Part shown: positions 8,881-18,051 of the stretch, piece by piece | Layout of the letters: the number at the start of each line of letters is the position of its first letter | How positions within the stretch are numbered: the first letter of the stretch is position 1 | Origin: Xanthomonas hyacinthi | Lineage (GTDB): Bacteria > Pseudomonadota > Gammaproteobacteria > Xanthomonadales > Xanthomonadaceae | Length of the DNA stretch: 64,000 nucleotides | Assembly (NCBI RefSeq): GCF_009769165.1 | Contig: NZ_CP043476.1 | Location: 2,611,001 to 2,675,000 of the forward strand | Direction of reading: 5' to 3' | Notes under the pieces: model-generated | What the model was told of the DNA's origin: nothing | The model's database searches: none | What the model saw: only the letters and a program-made list of their open reading frames with translations | Program-made: the position numbers and the translations under genes

Positions 8881-9230
8881 GGCGGACTCCTGCAGCGGGC
8901 TCGCGATTGCAGCGCACTTGCGCGCGTGCGGCACGTGCATCAAGTCATGTGCACGAATGGGCCGGCGAGGCCGCCGCGCGGCATCCCGCCACGCATGCGC
9001 GAAAGCTGATGGAGGATGCGGATGGAACGCAATCGTCGCATACTGGTTTCCATGCCTGGGGCGGCGAGCAGGGAGCTGTCGGCGGTGCTGAAGCAAGGCG
9101 ATGCAACATTCGCGCGATCGTTGCACGCTCCGGCCAGCCGGCTGCGCATGGCGGGGAGCCGCCGCATGGCGAGCGCGCGCTGCAGGCAGCGGGCCGTGCG
9201 CGCGCAGCCGCTTTCCGCGAGCCGCCGGCG
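8881..9230. other. 350-base gap with no recognisable gene
   Basis: Lies between the DUF4440 remnant and the orphan regulator. Long frames exist on both strands but read as GC-rich shadows with no family resemblance. It may hold the decayed 5' part of the remnant and the promoter of the regulator; no clear sigma-70 box was found. Confidence 0.5.
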
Positions 9231-9950
9231 ATGATGGCGGCAGCGCAGGGACTGGTGCTGGCCGGCGCGCGGATCGCGGTGGTCGAGGACGACGCCGAAC
9301 TGCGCGCGATCATCGTCGATGAGCTGGGCCACGAAGGCGCGCAGGCGCTCGGCTTCGGCAGCGCCGAGGCGCTGTACCGGCATCTGCTCGGCCATGCTTG
9401 CGATCTGGTGGTGCTGGACGTGGGGCTGCCGGGCGAGGACGGCTATTCGGTGGCGCGCTATCTGCGCCAGATCGCGCCGCAGGCGGGCATCGTGATGCTC
9501 ACCGGCCGCGGCGCGAACACCGACATGACCCGCGGCCTGACCCAGGGCGCCGACCTGTACCTGGTCAAGCCGCTGGACGTGGAACTGCTGATCGCCGCAC
9601 TGGCCAACCTGCGCCGGCGCCTGCAGCCTGCCGCGCCGAGCGAGGCGCGGTCGGCGCAGGATTGGCGGCTGAGCGACGACGGCTGGACGCTGTCCTCGCC
9701 CACGCAGCGCACGCTGGCGCTGACCGAGGCCGAACGCGGCTTGCTGAAGGCGCTGTTCGCGCAGCGCGGTGCGCCGGTCGATCGCGATACGCTGATCGCG
9801 GCGCTCACCGATGCGCCGTGGGATTTCGATCCGCACCGCCTGGAAGTGCTGGTGCATCGGTTGCGCGCGCGCGCAAGCGCGGCCACCGCGGCGGCGCTGC
9901 CGCTGCGCGCGGTACGCGGGCAGGGCTATCTGCTGGGCGATAGCGCCTAG
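9231..9950 (+). CDS. orphan OmpR-type response regulator
   Basis: 239 residues from the ATG at 9231 (a second ATG follows at 9234). The receiver domain begins ARIAVVEDDAELRAII, with the phospho-acceptor in LVVLDVGLPGEDGYSVARYL and lysine in LYLVKPLD. A C-terminal winged helix (LTEAERGLLKALFAQRGAPVDRDTLIAAL, then LEVLVHRLRAR and VRGQGYLL) is shorter and looser than canonical OmpR. No kinase is adjacent. The upstream frame is open to 8907 but shows no domain, so the start was placed just before the receiver fold. Confidence 0.88.
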   Translation: MMAAAQGLVLAGARIAVVEDDAELRAIIVDELGHEGAQALGFGSAEALYRHLLGHACDLVVLDVGLPGEDGYSVARYLRQIAPQAGIVMLTGRGANTDMTRGLTQGADLYLVKPLDVELLIAALANLRRRLQPAAPSEARSAQDWRLSDDGWTLSSPTQRTLALTEAERGLLKALFAQRGAPVDRDTLIAALTDAPWDFDPHRLEVLVHRLRARASAATAAALPLRAVRGQGYLLGDSA

Positions 9951-10308
9951 GGCGTGTCATCCATCCCCGCGCAGAGCGCGGACCCGGCGCCGCTCGATCG
10001 GTAGACAGATCGCCGCGTTTCGCCAGCCATGCCGGCCTCCAGCCTGCCGTCACAGTCCAGCGACGGGCTGCATCGCATTGCTGTTGTGGCATGCGTCTCA
10101 CTTTGCCTGTGAGCAAGTGACAGCGAACGCGAACTGCTGCTACTGACTGCCTGCGCGTCCCTGCGCAAACTCCGCGCAACCACACCGGCAGGCCCTGCCT
10201 GCGCGTTCGGAGTGGGTTCCGATCCCGATCGTCAGCGCGCCCCGCACGGCCTAGGCCTGGGGCGCCGGTTCGTGGGTCCGGCTTGGATGCTTGGGGAGAG
10301 AGAGGCTC
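9951..10308. other. 358-base intergenic region before the DUF11 operon
   Basis: No gene seen. It holds an imperfect inverted repeat TCACTTTGC (10098-10106) and GCAAGTGA (10113-10120), and a purine-rich ribosome site GGGGAGAGAGAGG right before 10309. The promoter of the surface operon is probably here, but no confident -35/-10 pair was found. Confidence 0.5.
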
Positions 10309-13300
10309 ATGGATCATCTGATGCGCGGCAGCCGTGCGGCTGCCTTGCGGGCGTGGGTGCGTGCTGCCTGCGGACACCACCGGACCACGGCGTTGTCGGG
10401 GCGACGCTTGCGGTTGCTGCTGGTCGTGCTGCTGCTGGCCGCGCCTGCGCTGGCCGCGGCGGCGGACCTGCAGATCACCAACCTGTCCGACACCGGCTAC
10501 GATCCCACGCCGGCCGGGGGCAGCGTCGTCTACAGCGTCACCGTCGAGAACAGCGCCGCCGATACGGTCAACGACGCGGTGGTGATCTTCGACCTGCCCG
10601 CCGGTGCGCAGGCGGGGACGCCGCTGCCGTCCTCCTGCAGCGTGGCCGCCGGCAATGCGCAGCGCATCGAATGCCGGGTCGGCACGCTGGTCGGCACGTT
10701 CTCTTCCAACGGCGCGCCGGTGACCTTCCAGTTGCCGGTGAGCACGGTCGGCCTGGCCCCGGGCACGATCGAGGTCCGCGGCGCGATCGGCGTGGAGTCC
10801 GGCCTGCCCGCCGCGAGTACGCCGATCGCGTCGCTGGCCGATGCCGATGCGTTCTTCGCCAGCGACAGCAACGCGGCCAACAATCGCCGCCTGGAGGCGA
10901 CCACGCTGGAATCGGCGGGCGACCTGAGCGTGGAGAAGAGCGCCACGCCGAACCCGGTCGTCGCCGGCGCCGAGGTCACCTATACCGTCACCGTGCGCAA
11001 TGCCGGACCCAGCGCCTCGGCCGGCTTCAACGTGGTCGACACGCTGCCGGCCGCGGTGCAGTACGTGGCCAACAGCTTCAGCGGCAGCGGCTGGACCTTC
11101 AACAGCGGCAGCATGACCGCCACCCACGCCGGCGCGCTGGCCAACGGCGGCAGCAGCAGTTTCACCTTCCGCGCCCGCGTCACCGCGGCCAGCGGCAACA
11201 TCGTCAACAGCGCACGCGTGCAGGCCGGCAGCACGCCCGATCCGCTGCCGGACAACAACACCGGCAGCGTCACCACGACGGTCACCGCCGGCGCCGACCT
11301 GGCGCTGAGCAAGAGCGTCACCCCGTCGCCGGCGATCTCCGGGCAGCCGGTCACCTTCAACATCCAGCTGCGCAACCAGGGCCCGAGCGCGGCGGTCAAT
11401 CCGCGCTTCGTCGACAACCTGCCGACCGGTTTCGTCGTCACCGGCGGCAGCGTGCCGGCCGGCTGGACCTGCACCGACAGCAACGGCAACGCCACCCGCA
11501 GCTGCGCGCTGAGCGGCAGCCTGGCGGTCGGCGCGGTGGTCGATTTCACCATCGACAGCACGGTGCCGGCGTCCGGCACCAACAGCAGCGGCGACGTCAC
11601 CAACAGCGCCACCGCCAGCGCCGATACGCCCGATGCGAACAGCGCCGACAACACCGGCAGCAGCACCTTCACCGTGCTCGCCGACGGCGCCGACCTGTCG
11701 CTGCAGAAGACCAAGACCCCGGCGCTGGTGCCGGTGTGGAGCGGGGTCGGCAGCGATCTGGACAGCCGCATGAGCAGCAGCATCGTGGTGCGCAACCTGG
11801 GCCCGCGCGCGGCCACCGGCCAGGTGCAGGCGGTGGATACGCTGGCCAGCGGCGAAGAACTGCTGCAGCCGGACGGCAGCGTGGCGCAGCCGGGCGTGGC
11901 CTTCGCCAGCGGCGCGTGGACCTGCACGGTGGACCAGGCCTACAGCGGCTCCAGCGTGCAGCACGTGACCTGCGACCTCGGCGCCGGTTCGCTGCCGCTG
12001 GCGGTGGGCGCGCAGGCGCCGACGCTGCAGCTGCTGACGCGTGCGCGCAGCTCTTCGGCCAACCTGCTCAACAACGCCTGTACCGGCGGTTCCGGCGGCT
12101 CGATCGAGCCGCTGACCGGCAACGGCATCGACCGCGATCCGGAAACCGGCAACGACTGCTCGGGCGCCGGCACGCGCACCACCGACGAGCGCGCCGACCT
12201 GTCCATCGCCAAGCAGACCAATGGCGCCGGCGCCGCCGACAACGTGCTGGCGGCCAACCAGGACACGCTCAGCTACACCCTGACCGTGACCAACAACGGC
12301 CCGGACGGCAGCACCGGCGTGGTGGTCAACGACACCGTGCCCGGCTTCGTCAGCGGCCGCACCCAGGTCAGCGTGACCAGCACCCCGGCCGGCTGGAACT
12401 GCGCCGTCAGCGGCGCCTCGGTGATCTGCCGCTCCGGCAGTACCGCGCTGGGCAACGGCGCCAGCGCGCAGATCGTCATCCAGGTCCAGCGCGCGCTGTT
12501 CGACAGCTACAACCAGGCCGCCGGTACCTGCGGCGGCAACGCCATCAGCGGCGCGTTCTGCAACACCGCAGGCGTCGGCATCGATGCGGCCGTGGCCGGC
12601 TCGGTGGGCGAACTCAACGGCAACAACAACCAGGCCTCGGACTGGATCCGCATCGCGCGCGTGGCCAACGTGGTCACCAGCGCCAAGACCATTTCCTCGG
12701 GCACGCCCGGCCGCGCCGGCGTCAACACCACCTACGTGATGTCCTACATCAACGATGGCCCGTCGGCGGTGCCCGGGGTGATCTTCCGCGACGTGTTCAC
12801 CCTGCCGGCCAACGATTCCGGCTTCGTGCTGGTGTCCGCGCAGCGCACCGGTGCCGGCACCCAGGCCTGTACCGCCACGGCCGGTGCCGGGGTGACCGTC
12901 ACCGCCGACGCCGGCGGCACCTCCTACGCCAACCCGACCGGCGCGGCGGCGCAGGTCAGCGTGCAGTGCCCGGCGCTGCCGTCGTTCGCCAACCAGCAGA
13001 CCGAGAGCCTGCAGGTGGTGATCCGGCCCAACGTCAACACCGGCAACACCGGCCGCCAGTTCGACAACATCGCCGACTTCGTGGTGGACATCGATGGCGA
13101 CGGCAACGGCGACGCCACCGCCGGCACCGACAGCGACGGCAACACCTACGACTTCAACACCAGCACCAGCGACGACAGCAAGAGCGCGCAGCTGCCGTTC
13201 GAGGCCGGCCAGGTCGACCTGATCACCAACAAGGTGGATACCGGTTTCACCGGCGGCGTGGATCCGCTCGGCTACGACGCGAGCAATGCCGCGGCGAACC

Positions 13301-16300
13301 TGATCACCTACCGCATCACCATCCGCAACAACGGCCCGTCGGTCGCCACCGACGTGCACCTGACCGACACCTTCACTCCGCCGTCCGGGCGCACCGTCAC
13401 CTTCATCGGCGCCGCGGCCACGCCGGGCGGCACGTTCGATGCGTCCGCCTGCACGGTGACCAGCGGCAGCAACCCCACCGTGGGCGCGGCGCAGGTGCTG
13501 GACTGCCTGATGCCCGGCGTTGGTTTCAGCAGCAACGTCGCCGGTGTGGTCGCCTCCGGCCAGACCAGCACGCTGTACCTGCGCTACCGCTACGACACCC
13601 CGCCCGGCGCGGCCGGCGATACGGTCAGCAACCTGGCCCGGGCCAGTTCCGCCGAAACCGACAGCAACACCGCCAACAACGGCGCCAGCCAGGAAACCAC
13701 GATCCGCGCCTCCGCCGATGTGGGCGTGCGCAAGTACGTGGTCACCACCACGCCCGATGCCGATCCGGATGCGGCGCTGCCGGCCAACGCCACCTCGGTG
13801 GGCCTGCGCCAGCCGTTCTTCTACGTGATCGATGGCATCAACAACGGCCCCGGCGCGAGCCTGTCGCGCGATCGCAGCGGCAGCAGCCCGCTCAACGGCA
13901 CCGGCACCGTGGTCGCCGACACGCTGCCGGCCGGGCTGGTGGTCGCCGGCCAGGCGACCTGGCAGAAGAAGGGCCCGCTGCCGGCCGGCGGCGGCGGCGA
14001 GGTGCCCAACGGCACCGGCAGCTGCACCCAGGCCTCGGCCACGCTGACCTGCAACCTCGGCGACGTCACCGTCGGCGGCAAGCTGCGCATCGTGGTGCCG
14101 GTGCGCTGGGATGCCTATCCGGGCGCGGCGGCGATCAACAACACCGCGACCATCGCCACCGAGCAGGTCGATCGCGTCCCCGCCAACAACACGTCCACCG
14201 TGCCGATCCTGGTCACGCGGGCGTCGCTGGCCGGCACCGTGTTCGAGGACCGCGAGCGCGCAGGCGCCGACGGCGGCGTGCGCCAGAACGGCGAACCGGC
14301 CATCGCCGGCGTGACCCTCGTGCTGAGCGGCACCGACGCCTACGGCAATGCGGTCAACCGCAGCGCCACCACCGCGGCCGACGGCAGCTACCGCTTCGAC
14401 GACCTGGCCGCGGCCGGCGCCGGCGGCTACACGCTGACCCAGACCCAGCCCAGCGGCTATCGCAATGGCCCGGTGGATCCGCCGGCCGCCGGCGCCAGCG
14501 CGCCGTCGCTGGGCGGCACCTATGCCGCCGGCAGTCCCAACTCCAGTTACGTCGCCATTGCGGTCGGCGCGTCCGATGCGGCCGTGCGCTACGACTTCCC
14601 GGAAGTGCGCCGCCCCAGCCTGTCCGGCCGGGTCTACGTGGACCTGAACTTCAACAACGTGCGCGACGGCGGCGATCCGGCGATCGCCGGCGCCAGCGTG
14701 GAACTGCTCGATGCCAGCACCGGCGCGGTGCTGGCCACCACCAGCACCGACGGCAATGGCGCCTACCGCTTCGACGACCTGGATCCGACGCTCACCTACA
14801 GCGTGCGCGAGCCGCTGCCGAGCGGGCAGTACAGCAACCGCCCCAGCGCGATCAATCCCGGCCAGATCGGCGGCGCGGCGTGCGCGGCCGGCAGCTGCGT
14901 GGCCGGCACCGCGGTGGCCGCGCCCGGCGGCCCGGATGCGGCCAGCACCGACCGCATTTCGCAGATCCAGTTGGGCGCCGGCCTGGACGGCACCGAGTTC
15001 AACTTCGGCGAGAACCCCAGCGGCAGCGCGATCCAGGGACGGGTGTGGCGCGACGACGACAACGACGGCGTGATCGACCCGGCCGAGACCGGCCTGGCCG
15101 ACGTGGAGCTGGTGCTGACCGGCAGCGACCAGAACGGCCAGGCGGTCACCCTGACCACCAGGACCGATGCGGCCGGCAACTACAGCTTCATCGGCCTGCT
15201 GCCGGGCACCTATACGGTGACCGAGCCGACCCAGCCGACCGGCACCCTCAACGGCAAGACCGTGCCCGGCGACAAGGGCGGCACCGCCACCGGCGTGACC
15301 ACCACGCCGTCGGCGATCGCCAGCATCGTGCTCGGCGCCAACCAGCAGGGCCAGCACTACGACTTCGGCGAAGTGGCGGCGGCGTCGCTGTCCGGCCGCG
15401 TGTACTACGACAACGACGACAACGGCGTGGTCGGCAGCGACGAATCGGGCATCGCCAACGTGCGCGTGGTGCTGACCGGCACCGACGACCTCGGCGCCGC
15501 GGTGCAGCTGAGCGTGCAGACCGATGCGCAGGGCAACTACCGCTTCGAGAACCTGCGTCCGGGCACCTACACGGTGACCGAACCGGATCAGCCCGCCGAC
15601 ACCCGCAACGGCGTCACCAGCGCCGGCAGCGTCGGCGGCGCCACGCGCGGCGTGGCGACCCCGCGCGAGACCGTGCCGTCGGCGATTGCCGCGGTGGTGC
15701 TGGCCCCGGGGGCGCAGTCGATCGACAACAACTTCGGCGAGATCGCCAACACCCCGGACCTGGTCGTCAGCAAGCTCGCCGACCCGGTCAAGTTCACCGT
15801 CAACAACACCGCCAGCTACACGATCAGCGTGCGCAACATCGGCCCGCGTCCGACCGCCGGCACGTACCAGGTGCAGGACCGCCTGCCGCCGGGCGTGACC
15901 CTGGCGGCGCTGCCCACCGGCAACGGTTGGAGCTGCACCGGCGCGGTCGGCGCCGACCGTTTCAGCTGCGATGCCAGTACGCTGATCGCGCCCGCACAGA
16001 CCGCCAGCGATCGCATCCAGGTGCAGGTCGCGGTCGGCGCGGCGGCGGCGACCGGCAATCCGGTCAACAACGCGGTGCTGGTGCAGGGCGGCGGCGAAGA
16101 TGCCACGCACAGCCCGACCCCGGCCGAACGCGGCGCGTTCGACGGCGACGTGACCCAGTTGCCGGTGTGCGATCCGGCGATCACCCAGAACGCCTGCCGC
16201 CTGCCGACGCAGGTGCAGTTGGCGGCCTCGGTGTCCGGCACGGTGTGGTTCGACGGCGGCAGCGAGGAACGCTTGCTCGACGGCGGCGACCAGCGCCTGC

Positions 16301-18051
16301 AGGGCTGGACCGTGGAGCTGGTGGATCCGGCCAGCGGCCAGGTCGTGCGCAGCACGCTCAGCGCCGCCGACGGCAGCTACCGCATCGGCGACGTGATTCC
16401 CGGGCAGAAGTGGAAGCTGCGCTTCCGCCACCCGGTGTCCGGTGCGGTGTGGGGTTGGCCGGTGAGCACGGAGGGCGCCTCCACGGTCGCGCCGTGCGCA
16501 GCCGATACCGCCATCGCCAACGGCGGCACCAGCTCGTGCCGGGTCAGCGACGGCGGCAGCAGCGAACTGGAAGTGGTGCTCAAGGCCGGCGAGAACCTGC
16601 CGCAGCAGAGCCTGCCGGTGGATCCGTCGGGCGTGGTCTACGACGCGGTGACCCGCGACCCGGTGCCGGGTGCGATCGTCACGCTGACCCCGGTCGGCGT
16701 GTGTGCCGGCTACGACCCGGCCACCAGCCTGCTCAACACCGGTAGCGGCGGCTACCGCATCGACGGCAACGCGGTGTCGATGACCGTCGGCAGCGACGGC
16801 GCCTACCAGTTCCTGTTCGGTCCGGCGGCGCCGGCACGCTGCGAATTCCAGCTGACGGTGACCCCGCCGGGCGGCTACGTGTTCGTGTCCACGCTGATCC
16901 CGGCCGAGCCGCAGGCGCTGTCGCCGCCGGGCGATGCCGGTTCGCGCTACAGCGTGCAGCCCGACGCGCATGCGCCGACCGGTCCGGTCGGTCCCGCCAC
17001 CCGCTACTTCCTGAGCCTGTTCTCCGGTTCCGGCACCGCCGGCATCGTGCACAACCACATTCCGCTGGATACCGCGGTGGCCACCGGCCTGGCCATCACC
17101 AAGACCGGCGACCGCCAGACCGCCGAAGTGGGCGATACCGTGCAATACACCATCACCATCCGCCAGACCGCCGGCAGCCCGCTGCAGACGGTGAACGTGG
17201 TCGATCGCCTGCCACGCGGCTTCACCTACATCGAGGGCACCGCGCGCGCCAACGGCGTGGCCGTGGCCGAACCGCTGGGCAAGCCCGGCCCGACGCTGGG
17301 CTTCAGCACCGGCCCGCTGCAGGTCGGCCAGCAGATCGCGTTGACCTACCGGGTGCGTATCGGCGTCGGCGCGCAGCAGGGCGACGGCATCAACCGCGCG
17401 CAGGCGCACGGCTGCTCGATCGCCGGCGGCTGCATCGATCCGGTCTCGCTGCAGCCGCGTGCCGGGTCGCTGGCGTCCAACCAGGCGCAGTACCGCGTGC
17501 GCGTCAGCGGCGGCGTGTTCACCGAGGAGGGCTGCGTGCTCGGCAAGGTGTTCGTGGACTGCAACGTCAACCATGTGCAGGACCGCGAAGAGCTCGGCAT
17601 TCCCGGCGTGCGCCTGTACTTCGAGGACGGCACCTGGGTGATCAGCGATTCGGAAGGCAAGTACAGCTACTGCGGCCTGCCGCCGCAGAGCCACACGCTG
17701 AAGGTCGATGCCAGCACGCTGCCGCTCGGTTCGCGCCTGACCACCAGCAGCAACCGCAACCTCGGCGATGCCGACAGCCTGTTCATCGATCTCAAGAACG
17801 GCGAGCTGCATCGCGCCGACTTCATCGAGGGCAGCTGTTCCAACCCGGTGCTCGAGCAGGTCAAGGCGCGCCGCACGCAAGGCGAAGTGCGCGCGCCGGA
17901 AACCGAAACCGGCCACGCGCCGCTGCGCTTCAGCAGCAAGCCGCTGCGCGCGCCACCGCAGGGCACCGACACGGCGGCGCAGGCGCCGATCGTCAAGCCA
18001 CGCGGCACCCCAGCGCCCGATGTCGCCGTTCCTGCGGAGGTGCAGCCATGA
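10309..18051 (+). CDS. giant DUF11/SdrD-B repeat secreted surface protein
   Basis: 2580 residues; the ATG at 10309 follows GGGGAGAGAGAGGCTC. A signal peptide (LRLLLVVLLLAAPALAAAA, ending near residue 52) precedes about eight DUF11 modules (pattern ADLxxxKxxxP, TYTVTVRNAGPS, VDTLPAAV) to about residue 1300. SdrD/Cna-B-like modules follow at about 1304, 1435, 1573, 1692 and 1972 (pattern GRVYxDxNxNxxRDxxD, GNYRFENLRPGTYTVTEP). More DUF11-like modules lie at about 1815 and 2257. A cysteine-containing C-terminal module starts at about 2408 (CVLGKVFVDCNVNHVQD). There is no LPxTG or transmembrane anchor. The stop overlaps the next start (ATGA). Likely a long rod-like exported protein handled by the downstream barrel and OmpA proteins; role unknown. 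Confidence 0.9.
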   Translation: MDHLMRGSRAAALRAWVRAACGHHRTTALSGRRLRLLLVVLLLAAPALAAAADLQITNLSDTGYDPTPAGGSVVYSVTVENSAADTVNDAVVIFDLPAGAQAGTPLPSSCSVAAGNAQRIECRVGTLVGTFSSNGAPVTFQLPVSTVGLAPGTIEVRGAIGVESGLPAASTPIASLADADAFFASDSNAANNRRLEATTLESAGDLSVEKSATPNPVVAGAEVTYTVTVRNAGPSASAGFNVVDTLPAAVQYVANSFSGSGWTFNSGSMTATHAGALANGGSSSFTFRARVTAASGNIVNSARVQAGSTPDPLPDNNTGSVTTTVTAGADLALSKSVTPSPAISGQPVTFNIQLRNQGPSAAVNPRFVDNLPTGFVVTGGSVPAGWTCTDSNGNATRSCALSGSLAVGAVVDFTIDSTVPASGTNSSGDVTNSATASADTPDANSADNTGSSTFTVLADGADLSLQKTKTPALVPVWSGVGSDLDSRMSSSIVVRNLGPRAATGQVQAVDTLASGEELLQPDGSVAQPGVAFASGAWTCTVDQAYSGSSVQHVTCDLGAGSLPLAVGAQAPTLQLLTRARSSSANLLNNACTGGSGGSIEPLTGNGIDRDPETGNDCSGAGTRTTDERADLSIAKQTNGAGAADNVLAANQDTLSYTLTVTNNGPDGSTGVVVNDTVPGFVSGRTQVSVTSTPAGWNCAVSGASVICRSGSTALGNGASAQIVIQVQRALFDSYNQAAGTCGGNAISGAFCNTAGVGIDAAVAGSVGELNGNNNQASDWIRIARVANVVTSAKTISSGTPGRAGVNTTYVMSYINDGPSAVPGVIFRDVFTLPANDSGFVLVSAQRTGAGTQACTATAGAGVTVTADAGGTSYANPTGAAAQVSVQCPALPSFANQQTESLQVVIRPNVNTGNTGRQFDNIADFVVDIDGDGNGDATAGTDSDGNTYDFNTSTSDDSKSAQLPFEAGQVDLITNKVDTGFTGGVDPLGYDASNAAANLITYRITIRNNGPSVATDVHLTDTFTPPSGRTVTFIGAAATPGGTFDASACTVTSGSNPTVGAAQVLDCLMPGVGFSSNVAGVVASGQTSTLYLRYRYDTPPGAAGDTVSNLARASSAETDSNTANNGASQETTIRASADVGVRKYVVTTTPDADPDAALPANATSVGLRQPFFYVIDGINNGPGASLSRDRSGSSPLNGTGTVVADTLPAGLVVAGQATWQKKGPLPAGGGGEVPNGTGSCTQASATLTCNLGDVTVGGKLRIVVPVRWDAYPGAAAINNTATIATEQVDRVPANNTSTVPILVTRASLAGTVFEDRERAGADGGVRQNGEPAIAGVTLVLSGTDAYGNAVNRSATTAADGSYRFDDLAAAGAGGYTLTQTQPSGYRNGPVDPPAAGASAPSLGGTYAAGSPNSSYVAIAVGASDAAVRYDFPEVRRPSLSGRVYVDLNFNNVRDGGDPAIAGASVELLDASTGAVLATTSTDGNGAYRFDDLDPTLTYSVREPLPSGQYSNRPSAINPGQIGGAACAAGSCVAGTAVAAPGGPDAASTDRISQIQLGAGLDGTEFNFGENPSGSAIQGRVWRDDDNDGVIDPAETGLADVELVLTGSDQNGQAVTLTTRTDAAGNYSFIGLLPGTYTVTEPTQPTGTLNGKTVPGDKGGTATGVTTTPSAIASIVLGANQQGQHYDFGEVAAASLSGRVYYDNDDNGVVGSDESGIANVRVVLTGTDDLGAAVQLSVQTDAQGNYRFENLRPGTYTVTEPDQPADTRNGVTSAGSVGGATRGVATPRETVPSAIAAVVLAPGAQSIDNNFGEIANTPDLVVSKLADPVKFTVNNTASYTISVRNIGPRPTAGTYQVQDRLPPGVTLAALPTGNGWSCTGAVGADRFSCDASTLIAPAQTASDRIQVQVAVGAAAATGNPVNNAVLVQGGGEDATHSPTPAERGAFDGDVTQLPVCDPAITQNACRLPTQVQLAASVSGTVWFDGGSEERLLDGGDQRLQGWTVELVDPASGQVVRSTLSAADGSYRIGDVIPGQKWKLRFRHPVSGAVWGWPVSTEGASTVAPCAADTAIANGGTSSCRVSDGGSSELEVVLKAGENLPQQSLPVDPSGVVYDAVTRDPVPGAIVTLTPVGVCAGYDPATSLLNTGSGGYRIDGNAVSMTVGSDGAYQFLFGPAAPARCEFQLTVTPPGGYVFVSTLIPAEPQALSPPGDAGSRYSVQPDAHAPTGPVGPATRYFLSLFSGSGTAGIVHNHIPLDTAVATGLAITKTGDRQTAEVGDTVQYTITIRQTAGSPLQTVNVVDRLPRGFTYIEGTARANGVAVAEPLGKPGPTLGFSTGPLQVGQQIALTYRVRIGVGAQQGDGINRAQAHGCSIAGGCIDPVSLQPRAGSLASNQAQYRVRVSGGVFTEEGCVLGKVFVDCNVNHVQDREELGIPGVRLYFEDGTWVISDSEGKYSYCGLPPQSHTLKVDASTLPLGSRLTTSSNRNLGDADSLFIDLKNGELHRADFIEGSCSNPVLEQVKARRTQGEVRAPETETGHAPLRFSSKPLRAPPQGTDTAAQAPIVKPRGTPAPDVAVPAEVQP

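Noticed and set aside
8934..8955. CGTGCA ... TGCACG inverted repeat as an operator
   Set aside because: Six-base arms in GC-rich DNA with no gene start close by; expected by chance.
9805..17916. A 2700-codon open frame on the minus strand opposite the DUF11 gene
   Set aside because: It is an anti-sense shadow: GC-rich, A/G/R/H-rich with no domain or signal peptide, while the plus strand encodes clear repeats.
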